Source of the DNA: Nymphaea colorata
Lineage: Eukaryota > Streptophyta > Magnoliopsida > Nymphaeales > Nymphaeaceae
Length of the DNA: 64,000 nt
NCBI RefSeq assembly: GCF_008831285.2
Contig: NC_045144.1
Location: 21,405,716-21,469,715 of the forward strand
Direction of reading: 5' to 3'
Shown here: positions 24,701 to 34,800 of the stretch, piece after piece
How the letters are laid out: each line of letters opens with the position of its first letter
Position numbering within the stretch: the first letter of the stretch is position 1
Notes under the pieces: generated by a model
Database searches by the model: none
What the model saw: only the letters and a program-made list of their open reading frames with translations
What the model was told of the DNA's origin: nothing
Translations under genes and position numbers: made by a program

Positions 24701-24898
24701 AATTATGAGGAGGAGATAAAAATTTCTGTACAGTTTTCAAAACAATGGCTTTTTGGAACGTCCTTTCTTCTTCCCTTCGTCTCTCTTTCGGTGCGGTGCG
24801 GGAAACAGTGTAAAAGAAGCATCTTCGTAATTCCAGTCAAAAACAGGAGGTACAAAGACTTCTCTCATTCTCCTGTCTCTAATGGAGAGTTGGTTCCC

Positions 24899-24906
24899 TA
24901 TAAAAG
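24899..24906 (+). promoter_or_regulatory. TATA box of EF-hand gene D
   Basis: TATAAAAG lies in the shared GAGAGTTGGTTCCC..AAAAGCCCC block, 147 bp before the ATG. Confidence 0.7.
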
Positions 24907-25045
24907 CCCCCGTTCGGAGGCTTTGTTCTCAGGCGGCGACAGACAGAAAAATATCAGTTCCTGTTTCAGTCTTTGGTAGCTTCTGGTAGCTACCATCTTC
25001 TTCTTTGTACCGAAACCGCCATTGTTACTCCCCTCTGATACCATC

Positions 25046-25477
25046 ATGAGCATCGCGGTGTTAGATGGCGCCACCATCAGGTCCTTTGTGTGGGACGACG
25101 AGGCCTTTCGACGCTCCGTCGAAGACCGCTTCCTCCTCCTCGACACCAACCACGATGGGCTCCTCTCCTACTCGGAGTTCCTCCACGAGCTCCAGAGGCT
25201 GAGGGTCCTCGATTCCTCCGGCTTCGGCGAAGAAGAAGCGGCCCGCAGCGGGGAGCAGCTGGCGCTCATCTACGCCGGTATGTTCCAGGCGTTTGACCGG
25301 GACAGGAGCGGAGCCATCGACATGGCCGAGTTCAGGGAGGAGATGAAGCGGATGCTGCTGGGCGTGGCCGACGGCCTTGGGGCTCTGCCCGTCCAGATGG
25401 TGCTGGAGGACGACAGTCTCCTGAAACTTGCCGCCGACCTCGAGTCCTCGGCAATGGAAGCAGCGCTTGCCTTCTGA
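25046..25477 (+). CDS. Two-EF-hand calcium-binding protein, copy D
   Basis: 143 residues, intronless. Loops DTNHDGLLSYSE (33-44) and DRDRSGAIDMAE (84-95). It has Trp instead of Gly at residue 16 (SFVWDDEAF) and a longer C-terminus ending MEAALAF, shared in kind with copy E and absent from A to C. The N-terminal half is C-like and the middle is intermediate between the A/C and B/E types. Upstream it shares the GTTTTCAAAACAA.GGCT block with E; downstream it shares more than 1 kb with C. Confidence 0.9.
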   Translation: MSIAVLDGATIRSFVWDDEAFRRSVEDRFLLLDTNHDGLLSYSEFLHELQRLRVLDSSGFGEEEAARSGEQLALIYAGMFQAFDRDRSGAIDMAEFREEMKRMLLGVADGLGALPVQMVLEDDSLLKLAADLESSAMEAALAF

Positions 25478-26099
25478 TACAAAACAGACTCTTCTAGTTG
25501 TATAGTTCCTTGAGCTTCATTCAATACACGCGAGAAAAGAGAAGCCGGTTTTCGTTTTTCCTTTTCTGGTTTCTTCATAACAAAATCATGATGGGTAGGA
25601 GTTCGTTGCTGCAAGAGATCGATCATTGATGTAATGGCGGTCTCTGTTGAGTCTTTTTCTTATGTTTGCCTTCAATTGTATTGGATTAATCATTCATTGG
25701 TGCCTTCTTTGTACTCGAGATTGAAGATGAATTATTAATTTCTTACTGAAGCTTCCAAATTCACGAAGATGTTCTCCCCGGTGGTTTAGCCATTTCTTCA
25801 GCTGTTTTACTCTGCTGAACTGTTGAATTCTTTGATTACGAAGAAAGCTAAATCAAAGAGGAAAGCAGAAACTTCATTCTCTTTGGGGGTTTCAAAACAG
25901 TGTTCACAAATTGGTTTCTGTTCGTGTGGATTTCTTTTTTAAAATTCTTCACGGAACTATGAACTTAATTTTTTTTTTGGTACTGGAAATAATATTGAAT
26001 TTGCTGCCGGTTGTGGGCTTGGAACCTAATTTCTTGCTTGAATTCCAATTAAACTATAACCTCATTGTTAAGTAGAAAATGACCACATATCGGTTTTAA

Positions 26100-27100
26100 G
26101 CAGTGTTCATAAAAATCGGTCAATTTGTAAAAATCGTTGTCATTTATTTAAGCACATGAATGTAACGTAGTCAAATCGGAGAATGTTTTTGCAATCCGTG
26201 TGCGTGTTTTTAGGAAAATAATCACTGTAATTTTTTATTTAAAATTAACGAAAGGTCTGTTTTAAGATTATAGGAAAAGGTTCGTTCTTAAATTCATGGA
26301 TTTTAAATCTTGGACATCTTCAATCAATCAAAGGAAATCAATGGTCATCAGACTTTCTCTCCGAACGTACTTCAAATGCGTTTCGTTCTAATTGTAAACT
26401 GGATTTCGTGAAAGATCGAAAATACTACAATCTAAAATGCTTCGCACTAAGGAAAGGCTTATCTATAGCCTCATTTAAGCCGTGAGTTTTGTACGAGAAC
26501 ATATAAAATATTGAAAATTAGGTTTTTGGAACGAATAAAAAGAATCATGTGCTTAAAATAAGATTCTAAAACATATTAGCAAAAAATAATTTAACTTTTA
26601 AAACTTGCAATTGCGCGTCTTTTTATGCTAATAATTAGTTCTTTAAAGTGAGATCCGTTATCTGCCGACTTCCAAATCTAAAGGCAGGGATGCTCAGTCC
26701 CCAGATTTGTTCTTCGTCCCCCGATTCCGAGTTGCAGTTTTACTACCAGAAAAGCGTGTCTGTTACACAAAAAGTCATTCCTCCCACAAATTTCTAGTCT
26801 CCACAAAGAATTCGATGGGCGTCTGGTTATAAGAAAAAGGAGGAATCGCCGTTTGATCTCTTTCCTCTCGACTGCCAAAAAGTGAACGATGGGTGTTCTA
26901 TTTAAGTAGTCTTCGAATTTATAGATTTTTAATGAAAATATCATTTTACAAACTTTTAATAAAGCTCATATTTTTTTCAATAGTTATCAAATAAAGATTT
27001 TAGATAAATCTACGTTCAACACAAAAAATCCTTCCCTAAAATGACAGAACATTGTAATTTAGTAATAGAAAATAAAAAGATTTGCAGTTAATATATTTTT
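26100..27100. other. Spacer between EF-hand copies D and E
   Basis: AT-rich. The first part to about 26270 is paralogous to sequence at about 15950-16080. A short stretch near 26805 (AATTCGATGGGCGTCTGG) resembles one near 12815 after copy B. No gene is seen. Confidence 0.4.
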
Positions 27101-27318
27101 TTTTCTCGAACTATCGTTTTTATTGTTTTCAAAACAACGGCTGATTTTTTGGGACCCTCCAAACTTTGTCTTCCCTTCGTCTTTCGGCGTGGAAAAGTTC
27201 GCCATTCTGGTCAAAATCAGGAGACACACTGAGAGCAGCCACCAGTACCACACGGCCTCTCTCTCTCTCTCTCCCAGTCCTTCCTCTCTGTTTCTCTCTA
27301 ATGGGGGAATTGGTTCTC

Positions 27319-27326
27319 TATAAAAG
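27319..27326 (+). promoter_or_regulatory. TATA box of EF-hand gene E
   Basis: TATAAAAG in the shared block TTGGTTCTCTATAAAAGCCC, 158 bp before the ATG. A short CT repeat lies upstream (about 27258-27275). Confidence 0.7.
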
Positions 27327-27476
27327 CCCCTGTTCGAAGCCTCTGTTCACAGGCGACAAGAGTGACGGAAAAATATCAGCTCTTGATTCGGTCTTTACCA
27401 CTTTGGTATCCTCTGCGAGACACCATCTTCTTATTTTGTATCAGAACCGCCATTGTTGCTAGCCTCTGCTACCATC

Positions 27477-27905
27477 ATGAGCATCGCGGTGTTAGACGGC
27501 GCCACCATCAGATCCTTTGTGGGGGACGAAACGGTCTTCCGCCGCTCCGTCGACGACCGCTTCCTCCGCCTCGACACCAACCGCGACGGCCTTCTCTCCT
27601 ACTCCGAGTTCCTTTACGAGCTCCAGCGTCTGAGGGTCGTCGATTCCTCCGGATTCGGAGAGGAAGCAGCGGCGCGCAGCGGGGAGCAGCTGTCGCTCAT
27701 CTACGCCGGTATGTTCCAGGCGTTCGACCGGGACAGGAGCGGAGCCATCGACATGGTTGAGTTCAGGGAGGAGATGAAGAGGATGATGCTGGGAGTGGCC
27801 GACGGTCTGGGGGCTCTGCCCGTCCAGATGGTGCTGGAAGATGACAGCCTCCTGAAGCTTGCCGCCGACCTCGAGGCTGCCGCAACGGAAGCGCTTGCCT
27901 TCTGA
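27477..27905 (+). CDS. Two-EF-hand calcium-binding protein, copy E
   Basis: 142 residues, intronless. Loops DTNRDGLLSYSE (33-44) and DRDRSGAIDMVE (about 84-95, Val where the sisters have Ala). The central 300 bp are almost the same as copy B, while the extended C-terminus (ATEALAF) goes with copy D. The 3' flank is unlike that of the other copies from shortly after the stop, so the array homology ends here on the downstream side. Confidence 0.9.
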   Translation: MSIAVLDGATIRSFVGDETVFRRSVDDRFLRLDTNRDGLLSYSEFLYELQRLRVVDSSGFGEEAAARSGEQLSLIYAGMFQAFDRDRSGAIDMVEFREEMKRMMLGVADGLGALPVQMVLEDDSLLKLAADLEAAATEALAF

Positions 27906-28106
27906 TACGAATCGGCTGAAGGACGAGACCACCTGCTCTGTCTGCTTTCTGCAATATTTTTTTTTTTGGAGACTTTACTAAAATTTATATTTTTTTGTCT
28001 GGTGGGGCAATAAAAATAGCTCCAGTTTAAGTTACTTTTAACTACCGCCTGAATTGTATGAAAAGGTATTGAATTAAAATGATATATTTTTTTCATCTTG
28101 CTTTTA

Positions 28107-28870
28107 ATATATATATATATATATATAACACAGACAAAACTATTAAACAGTTGAACTTGTCGGACAAATTTGCGTTTAAGAGCCTACACTTTTGTCAAAT
28201 CCAAGAAACAGACTCATGACTCACGCTTATTCTTTTATTATGGTCTCCCAACTTTTTGATTGACGCCCATCGACAAGGAGTCAAATGTGTTGAGGCATTC
28301 ATGAGACATTATATTCAGAAGTCGAAGATATGGTGGAACACTATGTTTCAATAAGTATAAAACTCCAAAACCAGAGACCTGGCCTTCCTTTTTTTTTTTC
28401 TTTTTCTTTTTTCGAAATTGACATAAAAAGTTTTACATATCTTACACGAATTTTGAAAAGTTTTACATATCTTTTACAAACGAGAACTCCAGGGGTGAAG
28501 CCCCTCGCAGTCTTTCATGGCCTTGGCGCCATTTCAATTTTTTAAAAAAATATTTACATGTAAATTTTAAAAGTAACATTTCAACTCATATTAAAATTTA
28601 AAAACTTTAATTCGATTTGGTAAAAAATTTTTGATTTTCTTTGTCTTCACTTTCTGTCTGCTTAAACCTGCAACTGCAAATCCAAAAGCTATGAAACAAT
28701 GGGTAGCTTCTGAGTCTCCGTTTCTCGACGTGTGCTACACGTCGACCTCCATTAATCTCCTTCAGGAATGGTAGTCAACTCCTCTCTCTCTCTAGGTCTG
28801 CATGTCCTTCATAAGGGCATGCTTCCCTGTCTCTGGAAAGAAGCGGTTGCACAGAGAACTCATCGGTGCC
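28107..28870. other. Spacer upstream of EF-hand copy F
   Basis: It starts with a TA repeat (28107-28126) and is AT-rich to about 28680. The TATAAAAGCCC block of the other copies is absent. Confidence 0.4.
28726..28744. promoter_or_regulatory. Perfect ACGT-core inverted repeat upstream of copy F
   Basis: CGACGTGT-GCT-ACACGTCG: two 8-bp arms around a 3-bp spacer, each with an ACGTGT/ACACGT core of the kind bound by plant bZIP factors. It lies about 140 bp before the start codon. Confidence 0.35.
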
Positions 28871-28879
28871 ATCGTTAAG

Positions 28880-29293
28880 ATGAGCATTGTGGTGTTGGAC
28901 GGCTCTACTATCCGGTCGTTCGTGAAGGATGAGGAGGCCTTTCACCGGTCCATCGACGACTGGTTCCAGCGCCTCGACACCAACAGGGACGGCCTCCTCT
29001 TCTACCCGGAGTTCGTCCAGCTGCTGCAGATGATAAGCTGGGTCGTCGAGCCGTCTGGCTGCAACGAGGGAGGAGAGGGGGAAGGAGGTGGCAGCGGCCT
29101 TTACGATTCCGTGTTTCGGGCGTTCGACCACGACCGCAGCGGCGCCATCGACCTGGGGGAGTTCAGAACGGAGATGAAGAAGGTGATGCTGGGGATGGCT
29201 GAGGGGCTGGGGTCGTTGCCCGTCCAGATGCTGCTGGAAGACGACGACAGCCTCCTGAAGCAGGCCGCCGATCTCGAGTCCTCCTCCGAATGA
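28880..29293 (+). CDS. Divergent two-EF-hand protein, copy F
   Basis: 137 residues from the ATG that aligns with copies A to E; an in-frame ATG at 28802 would add 26 residues with no counterpart, so the inner start is preferred. Both calcium loops are intact: DTNRDGLLFYPE (33-44) and DHDRSGAIDLGE. The linker is quite different (WVVEPSGCNEGG then a Gly/Glu-rich stretch), and the end reads LLEDDDSLLKQAADLESSSE. It is the oldest branch of the cluster, does not take part in the recent homogenisation, and has an unrelated upstream region. Confidence 0.88.
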   Translation: MSIVVLDGSTIRSFVKDEEAFHRSIDDWFQRLDTNRDGLLFYPEFVQLLQMISWVVEPSGCNEGGEGEGGGSGLYDSVFRAFDHDRSGAIDLGEFRTEMKKVMLGMAEGLGSLPVQMLLEDDDSLLKQAADLESSSE

Positions 29294-29299
29294 ATTGGT

Positions 29300-29458
29300 T
29301 TTGGCTTTCTAGAGATGCATGCCCCAAACTTATACACCGATTTACCTCCGATTTACTTGCAGCTTCACCATTTCTAGCTGTCTATCTGTTGTGTGTATGT
29401 GTGAGAGAAAGAAATTGCCCCTTTTTTTTTCCTTATGCAAATGTATTTAAACGAAGAG

Positions 29459-29533
<75 letters not shown>

Positions 29534-31470
29534 TTTAAAGTCAGAATCTCAGTGAGGATTTCATGTGTTTTTATGTGCTTTTAGATTTTTAGTATGTTCT
29601 AATTTTTAAAGGGGACATTTCTTTACCTTAGAACTGCCATCCAAGGTGATTCGAGATTACTAAGAGTTTCAGATGTGAGGATTTGAGGTCAGACCACCCT
29701 TTCAATTCAACCTCAATTATAAGTTTTTGCCTACATATATGTAGATATCAAATCCATGTGCTTATTTACTTTGGAGGTCCTACATAAAAAGGATTTCAAA
29801 TTAGCCTTTGATTATACGAGACTATTGGCTATCAAACGCACCCTAATGCTAAAGCTAAAGATTTTACTTCATATAGCTTTTACGTCGTGTGCACTCTACT
29901 TGATTCACGAAATCCCAGTTCAGTTGGTGAACTGGTTCTATCGTATGATCCACTGGTTCCATCAGTCTGTTAGATCGTGTGATTTTTCCATAGATAAAAA
30001 TGTGTAAGCAGCATTAATGTTCTCTTTTGCCGGACTTCGTTGCTTGCATTGCCGACGGCAGACTGAGCAGGAGATTTTTTACTCGGCAGCTCTCATCTAA
30101 ATATGCATTATCTGTCTGTCCAGCCTGAGAGGATGATGGTTTTTGGCGATCATAAGGATTAAAATAAGTTTTTTGAAGGTCCCAAAAGGTTATCATCATG
30201 ACAGCCAAATATTCCCAACCCAATGACGAAAATAGCAGAGTCGAGGAGACTACTGGCGTTATTTGACAACTGAAGCAAAATTTTCATCCCTTTTGGGAGG
30301 GTAAAGAGGGTGCCTGATTGGCCAAGCCTATAAAATTTGAGGCGATTTGAGATTTTGGGATCATAGGACTCAAGATTTCAAATCCTTGAATAAGAATATG
30401 AAATTTGTATCTGGAAGATGCTTGAATTACAAAACGCATTTGTAATCCTTGCATTTTAAAGTTTAAAGACCTCAAGTCAGACCCTCCACTTCATCTAATT
30501 TGAGATCTATGGATTTGAGCCAATAAAGATTTTTTATATTCATAGTCCTGAATTCCATAGATTCCTATAATCATGAAGCAAATTCTTAAGTTTATTCTCA
30601 AAACAGTAGTTTGGTAGAACCATAAATTTAAGGTAAGCTTACCTTTAAATCAGATCTTGGACTAGAACGCTATGGAAATAACTCAAGCACCGGAATGACA
30701 AAATTACAAGAGACGAAAAAAAAAACAACCTCTGAAGTAGGTAAAATCTATGCTCAGCCCAGTTAGCATACCTCATGAGTACAATAGCATGAGAAAAACT
30801 CCCCTGTAGTCTTAACACTTTTCACCAATTTCCCTCTTATATCTTCTCTCATCCTATGGAAAAAGTAGTACACATACAATTTTACTCGAGAACTTGGGTT
30901 CTTGAGACAGTTTGTTTCCCAAGAAAGATGGGAAAATTACTCTTTGCATTGCACCGGGAAGAGGGTTTCTTTTGTTGTAGGCAGAAAAACCTTGTATTGG
31001 AAAAACCAGCTGATGTTTTCTTTTCCTATCGTGGGCATGAAGTTTGAAGCCACCAGAAAGGACATGCCCTACGGAAATCCTTCAAGCTGTGAGAGGGCCA
31101 AGACAGCAGGTAAGCAAGACTACCAGGCTCAGCAGAAATTTGTTCTGAATCAGCTCAATTACTACAAAAGCCAGTTTGAGTAGGACTTAATTACTCGAAT
31201 CAATTAGTAACTGGATAGAAAGTTTAATCTCTCAGCTAACCCGTTTGCATGAATCCAAAGCCTAGCTAATCAAACTATGATATACTAGAACAGATAAATA
31301 CACCAGATGAGCTACTTCCATACACAAATACACATAAACATCAATCGAAACATTTGCTAATATGAAATTGGCAGCCCTGCCCTTAAGGTAGTCACCAACT
31401 TCCATCACCCTTCTGGCACTGGACAGCGTCAGCCCATATATAGGCATACGATTTCGGGGAGACAAGAATT
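29300..31470. other. Intergenic stretch between copy F and EMC3
   Basis: AT-rich. A plus-strand frame at 30902-31183 has no recognisable domain, and no gene is supported. Confidence 0.4.
29462..29529. repeat. Compound TA/GA microsatellite
   Basis: About 20 TA units followed directly by about 14 GA units, shortly 3' of EF-hand copy F, possibly in its transcript. Confidence 0.9.
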
Positions 31471-31474
31471 TTTA

Positions 31475-31653
31475 GTGCACACTCATCCGAGCCCGATCAT
31501 TGAGACCCCCTTTGTGGGGAGGCACCTCATACAGGCTATTTTGGGCGAACTCCATGGACTTTGCCTCTTCCACAGAGTTTGTCTCGTACCCAATTGTGTC
31601 GATTTCAGGTACACTTTTTTGTTGAAAGCCATTCGCCATGGGAGTGAGAGACT
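31475..31653 (-). CDS. Possible terminal exon of unknown gene
   Basis: A minus-strand frame follows a good acceptor (CCCATTTTTCAG) and reads SLTPMANGFQQKSVPEIDT... to ...GGLNDRARMSVH and a stop. Its composition looks protein-like. It lies about 200 bp downstream of the EMC3 stop on the same strand, so it could be an alternative last exon of EMC3, the end of another gene, or chance. I do not recognise the sequence. Confidence 0.22.
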
Positions 31654-31855
31654 GAAAAATGGGTGGTTGCCCGAAAATAAAGTGGTACAAATACATTAAG
31701 GCTTTGTATAGTGCAATTGTCTGCTAAATTACTCAAAAATGTTGCATTTTCTTCTCATAAAAAAGGACTTGAATAAGCAATAAGCAGAAATTAACACTAA
31801 GTAAGCTTTCTCCGATCTCCACTTAAAAATGTGCAGCATGATACAACAGAATCAG

Positions 31856-34800
31856 CTACCCCACAATTTTCCGCAGAACAGCTTCTGCACGTTGCTCCAT
31901 CTGGGGCAACACCCACTCATGCTGAACTATGTCAAGGCTGTCCTTCTCGGCACTCAAACTCTGAAAAAACAACAGATTAAAAGTATCATTAATCAACAAA
32001 TCCCACTAGCTGCTAATCATGCACAGGCAATGATAATAACTTTAGCATCTCGAAAAGATAAGTTACATGACCCAGTGCATAAGTGAAAAAATAGCAGATG
32101 AAAAACTGATGACGGGCAAAGATCGCCAGAAGATGAAACACCTAAGAGGCTAAGACCATAAAAGGCAAATAGTTCCAATATTTTGACACTTCAACAACCC
32201 GTCAATATTATGTCAGAGAGACAGAGAACACACCAAATTCCTCTCTGAGTTTCGGCAGGAGCAGAAAAATCCTGAACACCCAACAAGCGGACATGTAAAG
32301 AAAAATAAATTTGATGCCATTACCAAACGATGCGTTAACATCTTCTAGTTGTGTCCAACGGCGTGTTTCTTGTCATATTTTTCCCATCAACTGCAATACA
32401 GTTGTGATGAGCATGATTGTAATTTGAAGAGGTGATAAGTTTGCTTATTCTTGGATTTGAGGTGGACGAACTTGCCATTAGTGGTTATGTCTAGCCTGGC
32501 GGATCATTTAAGTAATTAGAAACGGTTCTCGTTGAAGGCTCAGCATTTTTTATATTTCCACCACTACCAAAAATGGGTTGGCAAAGACATCTATTGGATG
32601 GCCAATCCAACCAGGCTTCTAATGGTTTCTTACCAATGGGAATCAGAATATCTTGTGAATTATAACAATCTCATCACAGTTTAACTATTTAACTCTAAAA
32701 CTTTGTTCTTCGACACAGAAAGGCTTCTTGGAGCAAGGTCAGGTCCAAGTGGGATCTAAAGCTACTTTTAGTGCTAAAATATCAAAACCACAAACTGCAG
32801 GGCAACATGATTTCAGCCAAAGAACTCCATGCTGCTTGGTAGTTGGGTGAACTTTCAATCAAGGTTTGACATCAAAGGCATAATCCCTAAGGGAAAGCGA
32901 AAGTGAAATGGGGAAAACTAATGGGGTGAAAGTGGGGGCTGCCTTGGAGCTTTACATGAATACATTGAGGGGCAACAAAAACAGAAGTACAGCAGCCCAA
33001 ATTCTGTTATCCATACGAATTGAGAGAGAGAGAGAGAGAGAGAATCAGAAAGCTTTTGTAAACCTGGCTAAGTGGGTTAGCTTAAAACACTTAATCTGGA
33101 GGATGTCAGCTGTCTGGGTGCCTGTCCCTTTGAACAAGACCAGATCACTGCAGAGATTTTCCTGATGGCTTGGAGAGAAATGGATTATGACGTTATACCT
33201 ACAAGGGGCAAATTAGCAATGGAATGGTGAGGATGTTAATCCATCAATAACTACCTTGGACTACCAGCTTCTTTTGCTATCACAAGAACATGAATAAAAA
33301 AAGTTCACATGATTTCAAATGGTAGAAACTTGAGCTCCTTATTTGAACCATGACTCACAAAGCATCGCTTGCCTAGAGCTCATCTACCAAACATTTTGCC
33401 CATAGGGGATACATGTATTTTATAAGCTTATTCTCATATCTACTTATATCAATCCCAGCCACCTGGATGAGAATCTAATTTTGAAAAGGGTGCTCAAATC
33501 TGATATAGTTTAGGACCTTGGCTTTTCACAATAACCTATATAGGTGGTGCTGTTTTCAAGGTTGTCACCGCAATGACAAAGATTTGCTTACCAAATAAAG
33601 AGCATTTGCATTTCCCCATGTCCGTTGGTCTTTTCAAGATCTTGTGACAGCAAGTATAGTGGAAAATGAGAAATTGCAAGAGAATTGCAATTCTTAAAAA
33701 GTACCCCCCATATCTTGCGGTTCATGGTCAAATGACCTTCTAACCAACATTCTTATCTACACTCTCAGCTGTAGTAGCCCATCCCACCTGTGACCTCGCA
33801 AAATTAGTCCAAGTATGCAGCACGCACAGTCATCAATATCACTCGTGGCAATATCTTGCCAATTTTTTTTTTCTCACAATCCACACCCAGACTGTTTTTC
33901 CTGGAAGGATATAGGGAACATCTCAAAAACATTTCAATATACATAACAGTTACAAAAATAATAGGCTTTTGACATTTCTTGCAGAGGATAAAGAAACAGA
34001 TATAAAACACTTAAAAGGAAAAGATTCAAGAAAGAAAAAATATTCCATCTTTTCAAACAAACCAAAGTGTTTGCCTTAAGTTCAAAAAGTTGGTTCTTTG
34101 ATCTCAATAATATTATGATATTTCTCTTCCAATAATATTCCGAAAATATTGAAACATTTTGTTGACATATTGGTTGGCTCCAAAATGGCAAAATGACAAT
34201 AAATATTCAGATATTTTTACTACTACATTCAGGATATTAATGATTCGGATTAGCAGTACTATCCCGGTATCCCCTACTTATCAAACACCAAAGGAAACCA
34301 ACAAATTCTTCCACTTCATCTAATGAACATGTTCGGAGTGTCTAAAATATTTAAAGCATATAGCTTTCACTGGATGAAAAAGTTGCACATCGTCAGTTGA
34401 AAGGTCCTGCATTTGACTCCATCAGAGCCAACATACATTCTTAAAATGATTTCTAATAAGTAGTAAACTTAAACAAGAAAACAGTGACCAATGACAGGGA
34501 TTAAGCAGACACAGAAGTCCCATAGGGTAGCCGTAGGCTACAACTGACTGACCGGCCAAGGCAAAAAGTAAAATCAAAATAATTGATGAATAGAAGCTAA
34601 AACAAAAGAATTTCACATATATATATGTGTGTGTGTGCATGTACGCAGAGCCAAACCAGTCTTTTTGCACCAACAAAAATAAAATAAATAGGACTTAGAC
34701 AGATGACATGAATTCACCATAAGAGACAAAAAACTTAAGAGAGTGAAAAATGTTGAGTACCCTTGTCGGATCAAAACCAAATCCGCCACTCATCTGCATC

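Noticed and set aside
27362-28096. Long alternative frames on both strands over EF-hand copy E (and similar over A, C, D)
   Set aside because: GC-rich coding DNA leaves other frames open; only the EF-hand frame is conserved among copies.
28802-28879. N-terminal extension of EF-hand copy F (26 codons)
   Set aside because: No sister copy has it; MSIVVLDGSTIRSFV at 28880 aligns with the starts of the others.
30840-31183. Plus-strand frames, one with ADVFFSYRGHEV resembling the start of a TIR domain
   Set aside because: The likeness covers about 12 residues right before a stop, with nothing of the rest of a TIR domain on any frame; probably chance.
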